This document shows, one piece after another, positions 45,432 to 54,438 of a DNA stretch of 64,000 nt (the stretch's first letter is position 1; every line of letters starts with the position of its first letter). The stretch is from SpSt-333 sp964371615 (GTDB taxonomy: Bacteria; Bacteroidota; Ignavibacteria; UBA10030; UBA8401). The stretch spans positions 93,749 to 157,748 of the forward strand of contig CAYJMS010000006.1 of NCBI GenBank assembly GCA_964371615.1. The letters run 5' to 3'. Under the pieces are notes generated by a model. That model was given only the letters and a program-made list of their open reading frames with translations. It was not told the DNA's origin and ran no database searches. A program made the translations under genes and the position numbers.

Positions 45432-45584
45432 ATGATAGGTTCGACAATTTCTCACTATAGAATATTAGAAAAGTTGGGTGAGGTCCCAATTCGGCTGGAC
45501 TTATCGAGTACAACGAAGATTAGTCCATTTGCCGAATTGAGGATCCCGACGTCTTTTGTCGGGAGCGGCCGGAGATGCATATGA
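45432..45584 (+). CDS. Kinase-like mini-ORF 1 (leader peptide or kinase remnant)
   Basis: A 50-codon ORF from the ATG at 45432, behind GGGGAT. Its first 17 codons (IGSTISHYRILEKLGE) repeat the N-terminus of kinase 3 almost exactly at the DNA level. The match ends in the glycine-rich loop and gives way to an unrelated tail (VPIRLDLSSTTKISPFAE and so on). The stop TGA (45582-45584) overlaps the ATG of kinase 3 at 45581 (ATGA). The tail DNA folds into two hairpins (see the separate entry). It may be a decayed kinase gene, or a leader whose translation is coupled to kinase 3. The same layout recurs at 47714. Confidence 0.5.
   Translation: MIGSTISHYRILEKLGEVPIRLDLSSTTKISPFAELRIPTSFVGSGRRCI
45487..45563. 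repeat. Two stem-loops inside mini-ORF 1
   Basis: CAATTCGGC (45487-45495) pairs with GCCGAATTG (45531-45539), and TGGACT (45496-45501) with AGTCCA (45522-45527), giving a 15-bp stem with one 3-nt bulge and a 20-nt loop. A second hairpin, CCCGAC (45545-45550) / GTCGGG (45558-45563), has a 7-nt loop. Kinase 3's GGAG (45571-45574) follows 8 nt later. Confidence 0.6.
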
Positions 45585-47710
45585 TTGGACAAACTATTTC
45601 TCACTATAGAATATTAGAGAAGCTGGGTGAGGGGGGCATGGGCATCGTCTTTAAGGCTCAGGACACCAAACTCGACCGCTTTGTTGCGATAAAATTTCTT
45701 CCCAAGCACCTCTCATCCAACGCTGAGAATAAAACACGCTTTCTACAGGAAGCGAAGGCAACCGCAGCGCTGAATCATCCGAATATTCTCTCCATTTATG
45801 AGATCGATGAACACGACGAACATCCGTTTATCGTTTTGGAGTTTATTGACGGGAAAACACTGAAAGAATATCTGGCGGAACTGAATACCGGTTCCGGTCT
45901 TCCGGTGAAACAGGCAATCGAATGGACAGAGAAAATCGCACATGGCCTGAAGGTGGCGCACGATAAAAATATTATTCACCGGGACATCAAGGCAGAAAAC
46001 ATTATGCTGACCGCCTCCGGTCAGTTGAAAATTATGGATTTCGGCCTTGCAAAATTACGGAGCCAGAGTTCGCTGACCAGGGCCGGTTCCTCGCTGGGAA
46101 CATTGGCATACATGTCGCCGGAACAGGCGCAGGGACTGACCGCCGATCAACGATCGGACCTCTGGTCGCTCGGCATCCTCTTTTTTGAGCTGCTGACCGG
46201 CGATCTTCCGTTTAAGTCGGAGCACGAAGCAGGTTTGATGTATTTGGTGGTCAATCAGGATCCGCCGATGCCGAGCGAACTCGACCGCAGGCTCTCCGAC
46301 GCGGTCGATGCCGTCGTGATGAAGATGCTGGAAAAGGACCGAGATAAACGGTACAAGAATGTTGATGAACTTCTTGAAGCATTATCGTCGCTCCATTCGA
46401 ATATTGATGTGCACCAGAATCAGGCAAAGAAATTAGCGATCGCCGTACTGCCGTTTTCGACGATCGGCGGGGACAAGGACAATGAATACTTCGGCGACGG
46501 ACTGACGGATGAACTGATCGTCAATCTTTCGCAGCTGAAAGATTTCGACGTCATCTCCCGCACGAATTCCATGCAGTACAAGAACACCTCCAAAGACATC
46601 AAGACAATCGGCAGAGAACTCGGCATCCGCTACCTGCTGGAAGGGAGCGTGCGGAAGTTCCAGGATAACCTGCGCATTACGGTGCAGTTCATCGATGTCG
46701 AGAACGGCCGTCAATTATGGGCGGAATCGTTTAAGGGAAAAATGGAAGATGTCTTCGATATTCAGGAAAAAGTCTCGAAGCAGGTGGTCGATGCGTTGAT
46801 GATCAAACTGTCTCCGAACGAAAAAGTCATCCTGACAAAACGATCGACCGTCAATGCCGAAGCGTTCGATTGTTATCTTCGCGCGCGTGAATTTCTGTAC
46901 CGCCGCACCAAAAGCAGCCTGCAGTTCGCCATCCATCTTTTTCAGAAGGCGATCGAACTCGACACACGGTATGCCGCTGCGTATGCGGGACTGGGAGAAT
47001 CGTACGCAACGCTCCATTATGACTACGACACGAAAGAGATCTGGGTTGAAAAGGCGATTGAATCAAGTCTGAAAGCGCTGATGTACGATTCAACGGTTGC
47101 CGAAGCCTATGCTGCATTGGCAATGGCATATTTCAGCAAGAAATCGATCCAGGAAGCCGAAACAGCGGCTTTGAAAGCGATCGAACTGGGACCGAACATT
47201 TTTACCGGCCATTGGGTGCTGGCCAGAATTTGTCATGTCATGAATCGCGATGAAGAGGCGGTGGAACTGCTCAAGAAAACCATCGAACTCAATCCCGATT
47301 TTCACACGGCTTTCGGCGAATTGCGCATGGCGTATGAACGGCTCGGCGATAAAGAGAAAATGAACGAAATCATCCAAAAGATGCTGACGATGTTTCCGTT
47401 GTACCTTGCCAAACATCCGGATGATGCGCGATCGCATATCCATTACGCAACACAACTGGCCGTTGTCGAAAAAGCGGAAGAAGCGTTGGAACAGACCAAA
47501 AAAGCGATCGATCTTAGTCCTGACGATCCCTTGATGTTCTATAATGCCGCGTGTGTTTATTCCCGGCTGGATCAAAAATCGTTGGCTGTGGAGACATTGC
47601 ACAAGTCCATCGTGGCTGGATTGGAAGATTACGAATGGATAAAATCGGATCCGGATTTCGACGGCATCCGGAACGAACCGGGATATATTGAATTGATGAA
47701 AGGAAAGTAG
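45581..47710 (+). CDS. Ser/Thr kinase with TolB-N-like domain and TPR repeats (kinase 3)
   Basis: 709 aa. The start is the ATG at 45581, 6 nt after GGAG and matching the paralogues' MIGQTIS; the upstream in-frame ATG at 45575 lies too close to GGAG. The kinase domain has GEGGMGIVFKAQD, HRDIKAENIM (Asp135), DFGLAK and MSPEQ. There is no membrane span, unlike the other four. After it comes a domain like the TolB N-terminal/COG5616 module (about 285-425: AIAVLPFSTIGGDKDNEYFGDGLTDELI, shown in part only), then TPR repeats (about 440-700). It is thus a cytosolic kinase with a protein-interaction tail, a clear variant within the array. Confidence 0.9.
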   Translation: MIGQTISHYRILEKLGEGGMGIVFKAQDTKLDRFVAIKFLPKHLSSNAENKTRFLQEAKATAALNHPNILSIYEIDEHDEHPFIVLEFIDGKTLKEYLAELNTGSGLPVKQAIEWTEKIAHGLKVAHDKNIIHRDIKAENIMLTASGQLKIMDFGLAKLRSQSSLTRAGSSLGTLAYMSPEQAQGLTADQRSDLWSLGILFFELLTGDLPFKSEHEAGLMYLVVNQDPPMPSELDRRLSDAVDAVVMKMLEKDRDKRYKNVDELLEALSSLHSNIDVHQNQAKKLAIAVLPFSTIGGDKDNEYFGDGLTDELIVNLSQLKDFDVISRTNSMQYKNTSKDIKTIGRELGIRYLLEGSVRKFQDNLRITVQFIDVENGRQLWAESFKGKMEDVFDIQEKVSKQVVDALMIKLSPNEKVILTKRSTVNAEAFDCYLRAREFLYRRTKSSLQFAIHLFQKAIELDTRYAAAYAGLGESYATLHYDYDTKEIWVEKAIESSLKALMYDSTVAEAYAALAMAYFSKKSIQEAETAALKAIELGPNIFTGHWVLARICHVMNRDEEAVELLKKTIELNPDFHTAFGELRMAYERLGDKEKMNEIIQKMLTMFPLYLAKHPDDARSHIHYATQLAVVEKAEEALEQTKKAIDLSPDDPLMFYNAACVYSRLDQKSLAVETLHKSIVAGLEDYEWIKSDPDFDGIRNEPGYIELMKGK

Positions 47711-47713
47711 ACC

Positions 47714-47860
47714 GTGGCAGGGCAAAGGATTTCGCAATATACGATTCTTGGAAAACTCGGCGAAGGAGGAATGCTCGAAAGTCATCCACGAGCGATTTGT
47801 ACGAAGGGATGTGATTTTCAGAATCCGCCGAATCGAAGTGTAGGCGGAGGTGTGGTATGA
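47714..47860 (+). CDS. Kinase-like mini-ORF 2 (leader peptide or kinase remnant)
   Basis: A 48-codon ORF from the GTG at 47714, 3 bp after the kinase 3 stop. Codons 3-20 (GQRISQYTILGKLGEGGM) mimic the kinase N-terminus up to the glycine loop, then an unrelated tail follows. The stop TGA (47858-47860) overlaps the kinase 4 ATG at 47857 (ATGA). A stem, TCCGCC (47824-47829) / GGCGGA (47843-47848), overlaps the kinase 4 Shine-Dalgarno GGAGG (47846-47850), so ribosomes reading the mini-ORF would open it. It has the same architecture as the ORF at 45432; decay of a kinase gene is the alternative. Confidence 0.5.
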   Translation: MAGQRISQYTILGKLGEGGMLESHPRAICTKGCDFQNPPNRSVGGGVV

Positions 47861-50580
47861 TCGGTCAAACTATATCCCAATACAATATTCTGGAGAAGTT
47901 AGGCGAAGGGGGCATGGGCGTCGTCTATAAAGCCCAGGACACCAAACTCGATCGTTTTGTCGCATTGAAATTCCTGCCGGCGCATCTTGCCGCATCGGAA
48001 CAGGACAAAGCCCGGTTTATTCAGGAAGCGAAATCCGCCTCTGCACTGAATCATCCGAACGTCTGCACCATTCACGATATCGCCGACCATGAAGGGCAAT
48101 TATTCATCGTCATGGAATTTGTCGACGGGAAATCGCTGAAGGAGAAAAAAGAACAACTCGCACAGAAACAGATTTTGGAAATCGGCGTCCAGGTGGCGGA
48201 AGGATTGGCCGCCGCGCACGAAAAAGGGATCGTCCACCGCGATATCAAGCCGGACAATATCATGATCCGGAAAGACGGCATCGTGCAGATCATGGATTTT
48301 GGCCTGGCGAAATTATATACATCGGGAAGCGGTTCCCGACTGACGAAAGCCGGTACGACGATGGGAACGATCGGGTACATGTCTCCGGAACAGGTGCAGG
48401 GAATGGATGTCGATCATCGGACGGATATATTTTCTCTCGGTGTGGTGATGTATGAATTGCTCGCCGGTGAATCGCCGTTCAAAGGAGTGCACGAAACTGC
48501 CATTATGTACGAAATCGTCAATGTCGATCCCGCGCCGCTGACGACCGTAAAAGAAGGAATTGATCCGGAACTTGATCAATGCATTCTTGAATGCCTGCAA
48601 AAAGAGAAAGACGACCGCTGTCAATCCGCAAAAGAACTGGCGAAAGACTTGCGGAGAATCAAGAAATCGACCGGACAAACACACAGCCGGTCGTATTCCG
48701 TTCTGCGATCGTCCGGGAATATCAGTCCCGCTGCATCACAGCAGAAGCCATCGTCCGGTTCCTTTGTTATTGAAGTGATGAACCGCCGTATCGATCTCTC
48801 GTCGTACTTTGGCTCCTCACTCCTGCCGTGGAGCATGACGATTCTGATGGCGGCGGTTATTGGAGCAACATGGTTGTTCTTCCGGATGCCGACAACAGAA
48901 AACATTGTCACAAAATTTACGTTGGATATCGGAACTGAGAAGATCCTCGACCTTACTGCCTATCCGGCGCTGGCCATCTCATCCGACGGAAGCAAAATAA
49001 TTTTTAAAGCAAACAACAAATTCTATCTTCGTCCGATGAATGCCTTGGAACCGACGGCCATACCGGGCACGGAAAACGGATCGTCTCCGTTTTTCTCACC
49101 CGATAACCGGCGGATCGGGTTTTTCAGGAACGGTAAGATGGAAACGATGGTATTGTCCGGCGGCACATCGCTCTCTCTGGCCGATGTTCCCGATAACAGG
49201 GGCGGTACATGGAACAATTCCGGTACTATTGTCTATGTCCCGAATGCCCTCTCCGGCCTCCATAGCATTTCGGAAAATGGGGGCATCGTAAAAAAAATTA
49301 CCTCACCGGATGGTGCAAAGAATGAACGGACCCACCGGTGGCCGACATTTCTGCCGGACGGCGTCCATGTGATATTCACCGTCGGCGTGCTGGCGAGTCC
49401 GGATTATTATGAAAATGCGTCGATCGATATCGTCAACATAGAGACCGGAGAGAGAAAAACCGTACTGAACGGAGCGAGCACGGCAAAGTATATCACCTCC
49501 GGCCACCTGCTGTTTTCCCGTTCTGGCATTTTGTACATCGTTCCATTCGATGCGGACAAACTCGAAGTGACCGGCCAGCCTCTTCCGGTGATCGAGGGAG
49601 TGTACAGTTCCGTCACGACCGGAATTACCAATTACGTTGTCTCCGATAACGGCACGCTGGTCTATCTTCCCGGGTCGACCGAAGGAGAAGGCCGCACCAT
49701 CGTCAAAATCGGTTTGACGGGGGAGGTCGCCGTCCTTGATTCCGCGGCTCATCCGTTTATTGAACCGAGTGTGTCGCCCGACAACAAAAAAATTGCCATC
49801 GTTATTCGGGAAGGTGAAGATTTTAACATCTGGATTTTTGACATCGCTAAAAAATCGTTGAGCAAGCTCACTTTCGGCGGAATCAACCGTACGCCGCGCT
49901 GGTCTCCCGACGGCAAAAACATCGCCTTCATGAAAAGGACGAAAAGCGGAAAAACCGGCATCGTAATAAAGCCATCCGACGGTAACGGAGATGAGAAGGA
50001 GATTTATACCGGGCCCGGCAGGTTGTATGTAAATGAATGGTCACGAGACGGGAAATTTCTCATCATCGACCATTTAACGGAGCAGTCGCAGTCCGATCTT
50101 TTGATCATTCCGTTGACGGGAGAGAAAGTACCGTGGAAATATTTGAACTCGTCGTTTGACGAATACGAAGCCTCCCTTTCTCCGAACGGAAAATGGATCT
50201 CGTATCTGTGCGACGAGTCCGGCTCCTATCAGATCTATGTGCGGTCCTTCCCCAACAAAGAAGGTAAATGGCAGATTTCGACGGACGTGGCGGAAGAGCC
50301 GCGGTGGTCGCCGGACGGTACCATGCTCTATTACCGCAAAAATTCACAGATGATGGCGGTACAGGTCTCTACCGCATCGACATTTTCCTCGGGAACGCCG
50401 AAGGTGCTGATCAATAATTTCCCGGCAATGAACGTCGACAGCGGTATCAGTTATGAGATTTCTTCCGACGGCAAATACATATTTACGACACAACCGGTGT
50501 CGGGAGTATCATATAAAAATATTTCAGTTGTACTGCATTGGACGAAAGAGATAAAAAATCTTACCACAACGGACAATTAA
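47857..50580 (+). CDS. Membrane Ser/Thr kinase with PD40 propeller (kinase 4)
   Basis: 907 aa, start ATG 47857 behind GGAGG. Kinase domain with GEGGMGVVYKAQD, HRDIKPDNIM (Asp129), DFGLAK and MSPEQ; it is most like kinase 1 (KGVHETAIMYEIVNVDP versus KGMHETAIIYEIVNVDP). A membrane span (WSMTILMAAVIGATWLFF, near 330) precedes PD40 repeats (AISSDGSKIIFKAN, SVSPDNKKIAIVIRE, RWSPDGKNIAFMKR, SLSPNGKWISYLCD). The Shine-Dalgarno lies in the hairpin at the end of mini-ORF 2, hinting at coupled translation. A gap of 18 bp leads to kinase 5. Confidence 0.92.
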   Translation: MIGQTISQYNILEKLGEGGMGVVYKAQDTKLDRFVALKFLPAHLAASEQDKARFIQEAKSASALNHPNVCTIHDIADHEGQLFIVMEFVDGKSLKEKKEQLAQKQILEIGVQVAEGLAAAHEKGIVHRDIKPDNIMIRKDGIVQIMDFGLAKLYTSGSGSRLTKAGTTMGTIGYMSPEQVQGMDVDHRTDIFSLGVVMYELLAGESPFKGVHETAIMYEIVNVDPAPLTTVKEGIDPELDQCILECLQKEKDDRCQSAKELAKDLRRIKKSTGQTHSRSYSVLRSSGNISPAASQQKPSSGSFVIEVMNRRIDLSSYFGSSLLPWSMTILMAAVIGATWLFFRMPTTENIVTKFTLDIGTEKILDLTAYPALAISSDGSKIIFKANNKFYLRPMNALEPTAIPGTENGSSPFFSPDNRRIGFFRNGKMETMVLSGGTSLSLADVPDNRGGTWNNSGTIVYVPNALSGLHSISENGGIVKKITSPDGAKNERTHRWPTFLPDGVHVIFTVGVLASPDYYENASIDIVNIETGERKTVLNGASTAKYITSGHLLFSRSGILYIVPFDADKLEVTGQPLPVIEGVYSSVTTGITNYVVSDNGTLVYLPGSTEGEGRTIVKIGLTGEVAVLDSAAHPFIEPSVSPDNKKIAIVIREGEDFNIWIFDIAKKSLSKLTFGGINRTPRWSPDGKNIAFMKRTKSGKTGIVIKPSDGNGDEKEIYTGPGRLYVNEWSRDGKFLIIDHLTEQSQSDLLIIPLTGEKVPWKYLNSSFDEYEASLSPNGKWISYLCDESGSYQIYVRSFPNKEGKWQISTDVAEEPRWSPDGTMLYYRKNSQMMAVQVSTASTFSSGTPKVLINNFPAMNVDSGISYEISSDGKYIFTTQPVSGVSYKNISVVLHWTKEIKNLTTTDN

Positions 50581-50598
50581 TATCATAAGGTCGGTGCC

Positions 50599-53271
50599 AT
50601 GATTGAACAAACGATATTGCAGTACAGAATCATCGAGAAATTGGGAGAGGGAGGCATGGGGATTGTGTACAAAGCCGAAGACACTCGGCTCAATCGGATT
50701 GTAGCACTCAAATTCCTCCCCGACCGTGTGAACAACGACGAAACGGCAAAAGCACGGTTCTTTCAGGAAGCACAGGCGGCAGCGGGCTTGAATCATCCCA
50801 ATATCTGCACCGTCTTCGGCGTCGAAGAATTTGACGGCAAGCTGTTCATGTCCATGGAATATGTCGAAGGAGGAACGCTGTCCACTGCCATTCCTTTTAA
50901 AAAGATCGACGATGCGATTACCATCGCAGCACAAATCGGCGACGCATTGCAGGAGGCGCACGCCAAAGGGATTGTCCATCGGGACATAAAAGCGGACAAT
51001 ATCATGCTCTCGTCCAAAGGGCAGGCGAAGGTAATGGATTTTGGCCTGGCGAAGCTCAAAGGGGCGATGAAGCTGACACGCACCTCCAGCACGGTCGGAA
51101 CGCTTGGTTATATGGCGCCGGAACAGATCCAGGGGGGAGAAGTGGATCACCGCAGCGATATTTTTTCGTTCGGTGTGCTGCTGTTCGAAATGCTCGCCGG
51201 ACGGCTGCCGTTTCGCGGCGAACACGAGGCGGCGATGGTCTATTCAATCGTAAACGAAGAGCCGCAGAATATCGCGCAATTCGTCCCGGATCTTTCACCC
51301 ATCGTCGTCAATCTCATTCACCGTTGCCTGGAAAAGGATCCCGCCGAACGATACCAGCATTTTGACGATATCACGGCGGATCTCAAGCGCGCGCTGCGAA
51401 AAACTTCGAAGGTGATGAGAAGTACTCCTGCAATGCCACAGAGCGCTGCCGATCAACCTGCGCCGTCTTCACAATCGTCCATTGTCACCGTCAGTCCCAC
51501 TGCTTTTTTAAATTCTACGGCGGTACGAATCGGCCTTGCTATGGCGGGTGCGTCAGTTGTCGGGCTGATTGCATGGATTTTCTTTGGCACATCGCAGCCC
51601 AAAATCAATCCGAACATGGTTACGTCCGTTCTGCAGATTCCTGCGACGGAATATCAATATCCCGACATTTCGCCGGACGGTAAGTGGCTGGCATTTCCCG
51701 GTTCGGATGTGAAAGGCAATTGGGATATCTATATGATGTTTATTGAAACCGGAGAAAGTCGACGGCTTACATCCGATTCTGCCCGTGATCAGGGGAATGC
51801 TGCGACCGCTCGTTTTTCGCCCGATGGAAGTTCCATTACATACGGCAGAATGTTGGCCGGGAAAACAACGACTGAAATTTGTGTCGTGTCGGTGCTGACC
51901 GGTTCGTCCCGCGTCGTTGCCGATTCCGCCCTTTCGCCGACATGGAACGCCGCAGGCGACCGTATTTATTTCTATCGCAACAACAGCCGATCCGGCCGTG
52001 CTCCGAGCCAATCCGGTTGGAGGGAATACTGGAGTGTCACGCCTCTGGGATCCGATCAGAAACTCGAATTCATCGATTCTCTCGCCGATGGAGCGTTGAA
52101 CTATTTTACGTTCAGGATCGCACCGGACGGTGAACGGATTTTATTCACCCGGCCGATGAAAGGGGATTACAACGAGATCTTTATTCGGGACATGAATACA
52201 GGCAAGGAAACGCAGATCACCGACGACAAAAAGATCATCGATGAAGCGGTACTGCTTGAGAATGGAATGATATTGTACTCTTCCAATCGCAGCGGGAATT
52301 TTAATATTTGGGCGATTCCCGAAGACGGCGGAAATGCGGTGCAGGTGACACGGGGTGCCGGTCCCGATTACGGTATTTCATACTCGCACAGTGCAAACCG
52401 TTTGATCTTCTCGCAACGGACCGAAACGTCGACGCTGTGGATGATCAACACCGACGGTACGGATAATCGTCAGGTGTTCCCTGACGAAAACATCTCGCGG
52501 GGACAACTTTCTCCCGACGGGAAGAGCATCGCACTGCAGGTCTTAAATCCGGTGTTGTGGGATGCATTGATGATCCGTGATCTCTCCGGGGGACGACAGG
52601 AATTTATTTTTCCCTTTGACATTTCCGTTGGTCGGGGTGAACCGGTCTGGTCTCCGTCGGGAGATCGGCTTGCGTTTCTGGAATTTCAAATCAGCGGCGA
52701 CGCGGAAAAACTCACCGCCAGGGTCATCGATATCGCCGGCGGACGGCGTATACAGGACTTCGGCGAAGGCGTTATCGATCGATGGATTTCGGACTCCGTT
52801 GTCCTTATTGTCCGTAATACCTCAAAAGATGCAAAACGGCCAAAGTACAACGAATCACATTTGCTGAACATTCGTTCAGGCAAAGAGACTCTGTCGTATA
52901 AAGATACGACCTACGCTTTTCCTCTGCTTGGAAATTCCATGATTGGATATGTGGATGGAGAAAATAACATCCGCATAGTCACCCGACAGGCATTGGAGAA
53001 ACATCCGGCAGCCGCAGGGGACATAGTGTTGAAGGGGAGTGAAATCGTATGGGCGAACGCATCCCAATCCTCAATCTATTTTGTCACGTCCAACAGAAGC
53101 GCTCTCTGGAAGATCGATCCGAAAACACGAATCCGGACAAAAGTCATGAACCTTGCGCAGGGAGAAAATGTGGTATTCTATCGTGCGGATGAATCAGACA
53201 AAGTGTTGACCTATAACAAGCACAGACGCAAAACAAGCATTGTAAAGATCGATAATTTATTTGACCAGTAA
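50599..53271 (+). CDS. Membrane Ser/Thr kinase with PD40 propeller (kinase 5)
   Basis: 890 aa. Kinase domain with GEGGMGIVYKAED, HRDIKADNIM (Asp129), DFGLAK and MAPEQ, then a membrane span (IGLAMAGASVVGLIAWIFF, near 320) and PD40-type repeats (DISPDGKWLAFPGSD, RFSPDGSSITYGR, RIAPDGERILFTRP, QLSPDGKSIALQV). The kinase domain is closest to kinase 2, so the array probably grew by duplication of two kinase types. It is the last kinase; a metallophosphatase gene follows after 29 bp. The 3' part of the propeller is more diverged than the kinase domain. Confidence 0.92.
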   Translation: MIEQTILQYRIIEKLGEGGMGIVYKAEDTRLNRIVALKFLPDRVNNDETAKARFFQEAQAAAGLNHPNICTVFGVEEFDGKLFMSMEYVEGGTLSTAIPFKKIDDAITIAAQIGDALQEAHAKGIVHRDIKADNIMLSSKGQAKVMDFGLAKLKGAMKLTRTSSTVGTLGYMAPEQIQGGEVDHRSDIFSFGVLLFEMLAGRLPFRGEHEAAMVYSIVNEEPQNIAQFVPDLSPIVVNLIHRCLEKDPAERYQHFDDITADLKRALRKTSKVMRSTPAMPQSAADQPAPSSQSSIVTVSPTAFLNSTAVRIGLAMAGASVVGLIAWIFFGTSQPKINPNMVTSVLQIPATEYQYPDISPDGKWLAFPGSDVKGNWDIYMMFIETGESRRLTSDSARDQGNAATARFSPDGSSITYGRMLAGKTTTEICVVSVLTGSSRVVADSALSPTWNAAGDRIYFYRNNSRSGRAPSQSGWREYWSVTPLGSDQKLEFIDSLADGALNYFTFRIAPDGERILFTRPMKGDYNEIFIRDMNTGKETQITDDKKIIDEAVLLENGMILYSSNRSGNFNIWAIPEDGGNAVQVTRGAGPDYGISYSHSANRLIFSQRTETSTLWMINTDGTDNRQVFPDENISRGQLSPDGKSIALQVLNPVLWDALMIRDLSGGRQEFIFPFDISVGRGEPVWSPSGDRLAFLEFQISGDAEKLTARVIDIAGGRRIQDFGEGVIDRWISDSVVLIVRNTSKDAKRPKYNESHLLNIRSGKETLSYKDTTYAFPLLGNSMIGYVDGENNIRIVTRQALEKHPAAAGDIVLKGSEIVWANASQSSIYFVTSNRSALWKIDPKTRIRTKVMNLAQGENVVFYRADESDKVLTYNKHRRKTSIVKIDNLFDQ

Positions 53272-53300
53272 TTGGTAACATCAAATACTTACATTTGATT

Positions 53301-54002
53301 ATGAAGTACGCAATCATTTCCGATATACATTCGAATCTTGAAGCGCTGAAGAAAGCCATCTCTATCATCGATGATCGCAGGGTGGACGAAATCATATGCC
53401 TCGGTGATATCGTCGGCTACGGTGCCAATCCCAATGAATGTGCCGACATTGTTCGCACGCGGTGCAGCACCGTTGTGCTGGGAAACCATGATGCCGCCGC
53501 ACTGGACACATCGTTGGCGTACGACTTTAATGCCATCGCCCGGAAAGCGGTGTACTGGACCGCCGAGAATTTACTGCCGGAGCATGCGGCATTCCTTTCA
53601 TCCCTGCCGATGACGGCAAAAAAAGAGGATGTAGTATTTGTCCATTCATCGCCGCAGATGCCTGAAGCGTGGGACTATATTATCGACGCCGGCGACGCTC
53701 ACATGGCTTTTGGTTATTTTGAAGAGAAGATTTGTTTCATCGGACATACACATGTTCCGGGAATATTCTCCGCGCGGGGAAGGGCAAAAAATATAACACG
53801 CGACGAACAATTTATAGTCAATGTCGGCAGTATCGGCCAGCCGCGCGACGGAAATCCGATGCTTGCCTTCGGGATTTTCGACACGGCGACCTGGGAGTAT
53901 GAATTGATACGTGCTGAATATGACATGCAAACCGCCGTCGATAAAATATTTGCTGCAGGACTTCCCCAGGAACTGGGATACCGTTTGATGTACGGATCGT
54001 GA
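53301..54002 (+). CDS. Calcineurin-like metallophosphoesterase
   Basis: 233 aa from the ATG at 53301 (a TTG at 53295 is in frame; neither has a clear Shine-Dalgarno). All metal-site motifs are there: SDIHSNLEAL, GDIVGYGANP, GNHDAAAL and GHTHVPG. It belongs to the YfcE/MJ0936-like group of small phosphodiesterases, cytosolic, with unknown natural substrate. Its place right after a kinase array suggests, weakly, a role in removing phosphates or cleaving a nucleotide signal, but this family is usually a phosphodiesterase rather than a phosphoprotein phosphatase. Confidence 0.85.
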   Translation: MKYAIISDIHSNLEALKKAISIIDDRRVDEIICLGDIVGYGANPNECADIVRTRCSTVVLGNHDAAALDTSLAYDFNAIARKAVYWTAENLLPEHAAFLSSLPMTAKKEDVVFVHSSPQMPEAWDYIIDAGDAHMAFGYFEEKICFIGHTHVPGIFSARGRAKNITRDEQFIVNVGSIGQPRDGNPMLAFGIFDTATWEYELIRAEYDMQTAVDKIFAAGLPQELGYRLMYGS

Positions 54003-54438
54003 ACATCCTCCTCTGGTGGAGGTGTCGATCGTTGCACGCATTGTTTCTCTGCTCGGAATTCATTTCGTAATTCACACCATTCACTCCTGTTTTCGAACAA
54101 TCGGTGTAACGCAAACAACCAAATATCTGCGATATCGGTTGACATTCGTTTGCCTCTTTGATACATTCACACTAAATCTTCGGTAATCACATCGTGATCG
54201 AGAACTGCCTATGCTCGCAGTTGGTGATAATTCGGGCAAGCGGTACTCCTGGTCTCATCGAACTATTCAAACCACTCTTGAGATCTTTCGCTTAATTCTG
54301 CGCCCATTCCTGCCGGTATGCTCCGTACGATCCTCACCGAATATCATTACTGACACTTTACTATGGTTATCTTTAGTTTTATCGAATTGCTCCGCACCTC
54401 ATGATGTCATTATAACACGTTGTTGAAAGGAGATTCGT
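54003..54438. other. 436-bp spacer with one hairpin; no gene seen
   Basis: Directly after the metallophosphatase stop there is a small hairpin, CCTCC (54007-54011) / GGAGG (54018-54022), extended by ACA/TGT with a bulge, possibly a weak terminator. The remainder up to the citrate synthase Shine-Dalgarno (AAAGGAG near 54426) has no credible ORF, tRNA or repeat. It probably holds the gltA promoter, but I could not pick a -35/-10 pair with confidence. Confidence 0.5.

Noticed and set aside
45487..45563. An integron attC-like site in the mini-ORF 1 tail
   Set aside because: The stems are strong, but the RYYYAAC/GTTRRRY core sites are missing and no integrase is in the window.
54211..54426. 71-aa ORF in the spacer before citrate synthase
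   Set aside because: No ribosome-binding site, no motif, and ends just at the gltA leader; treated as chance.
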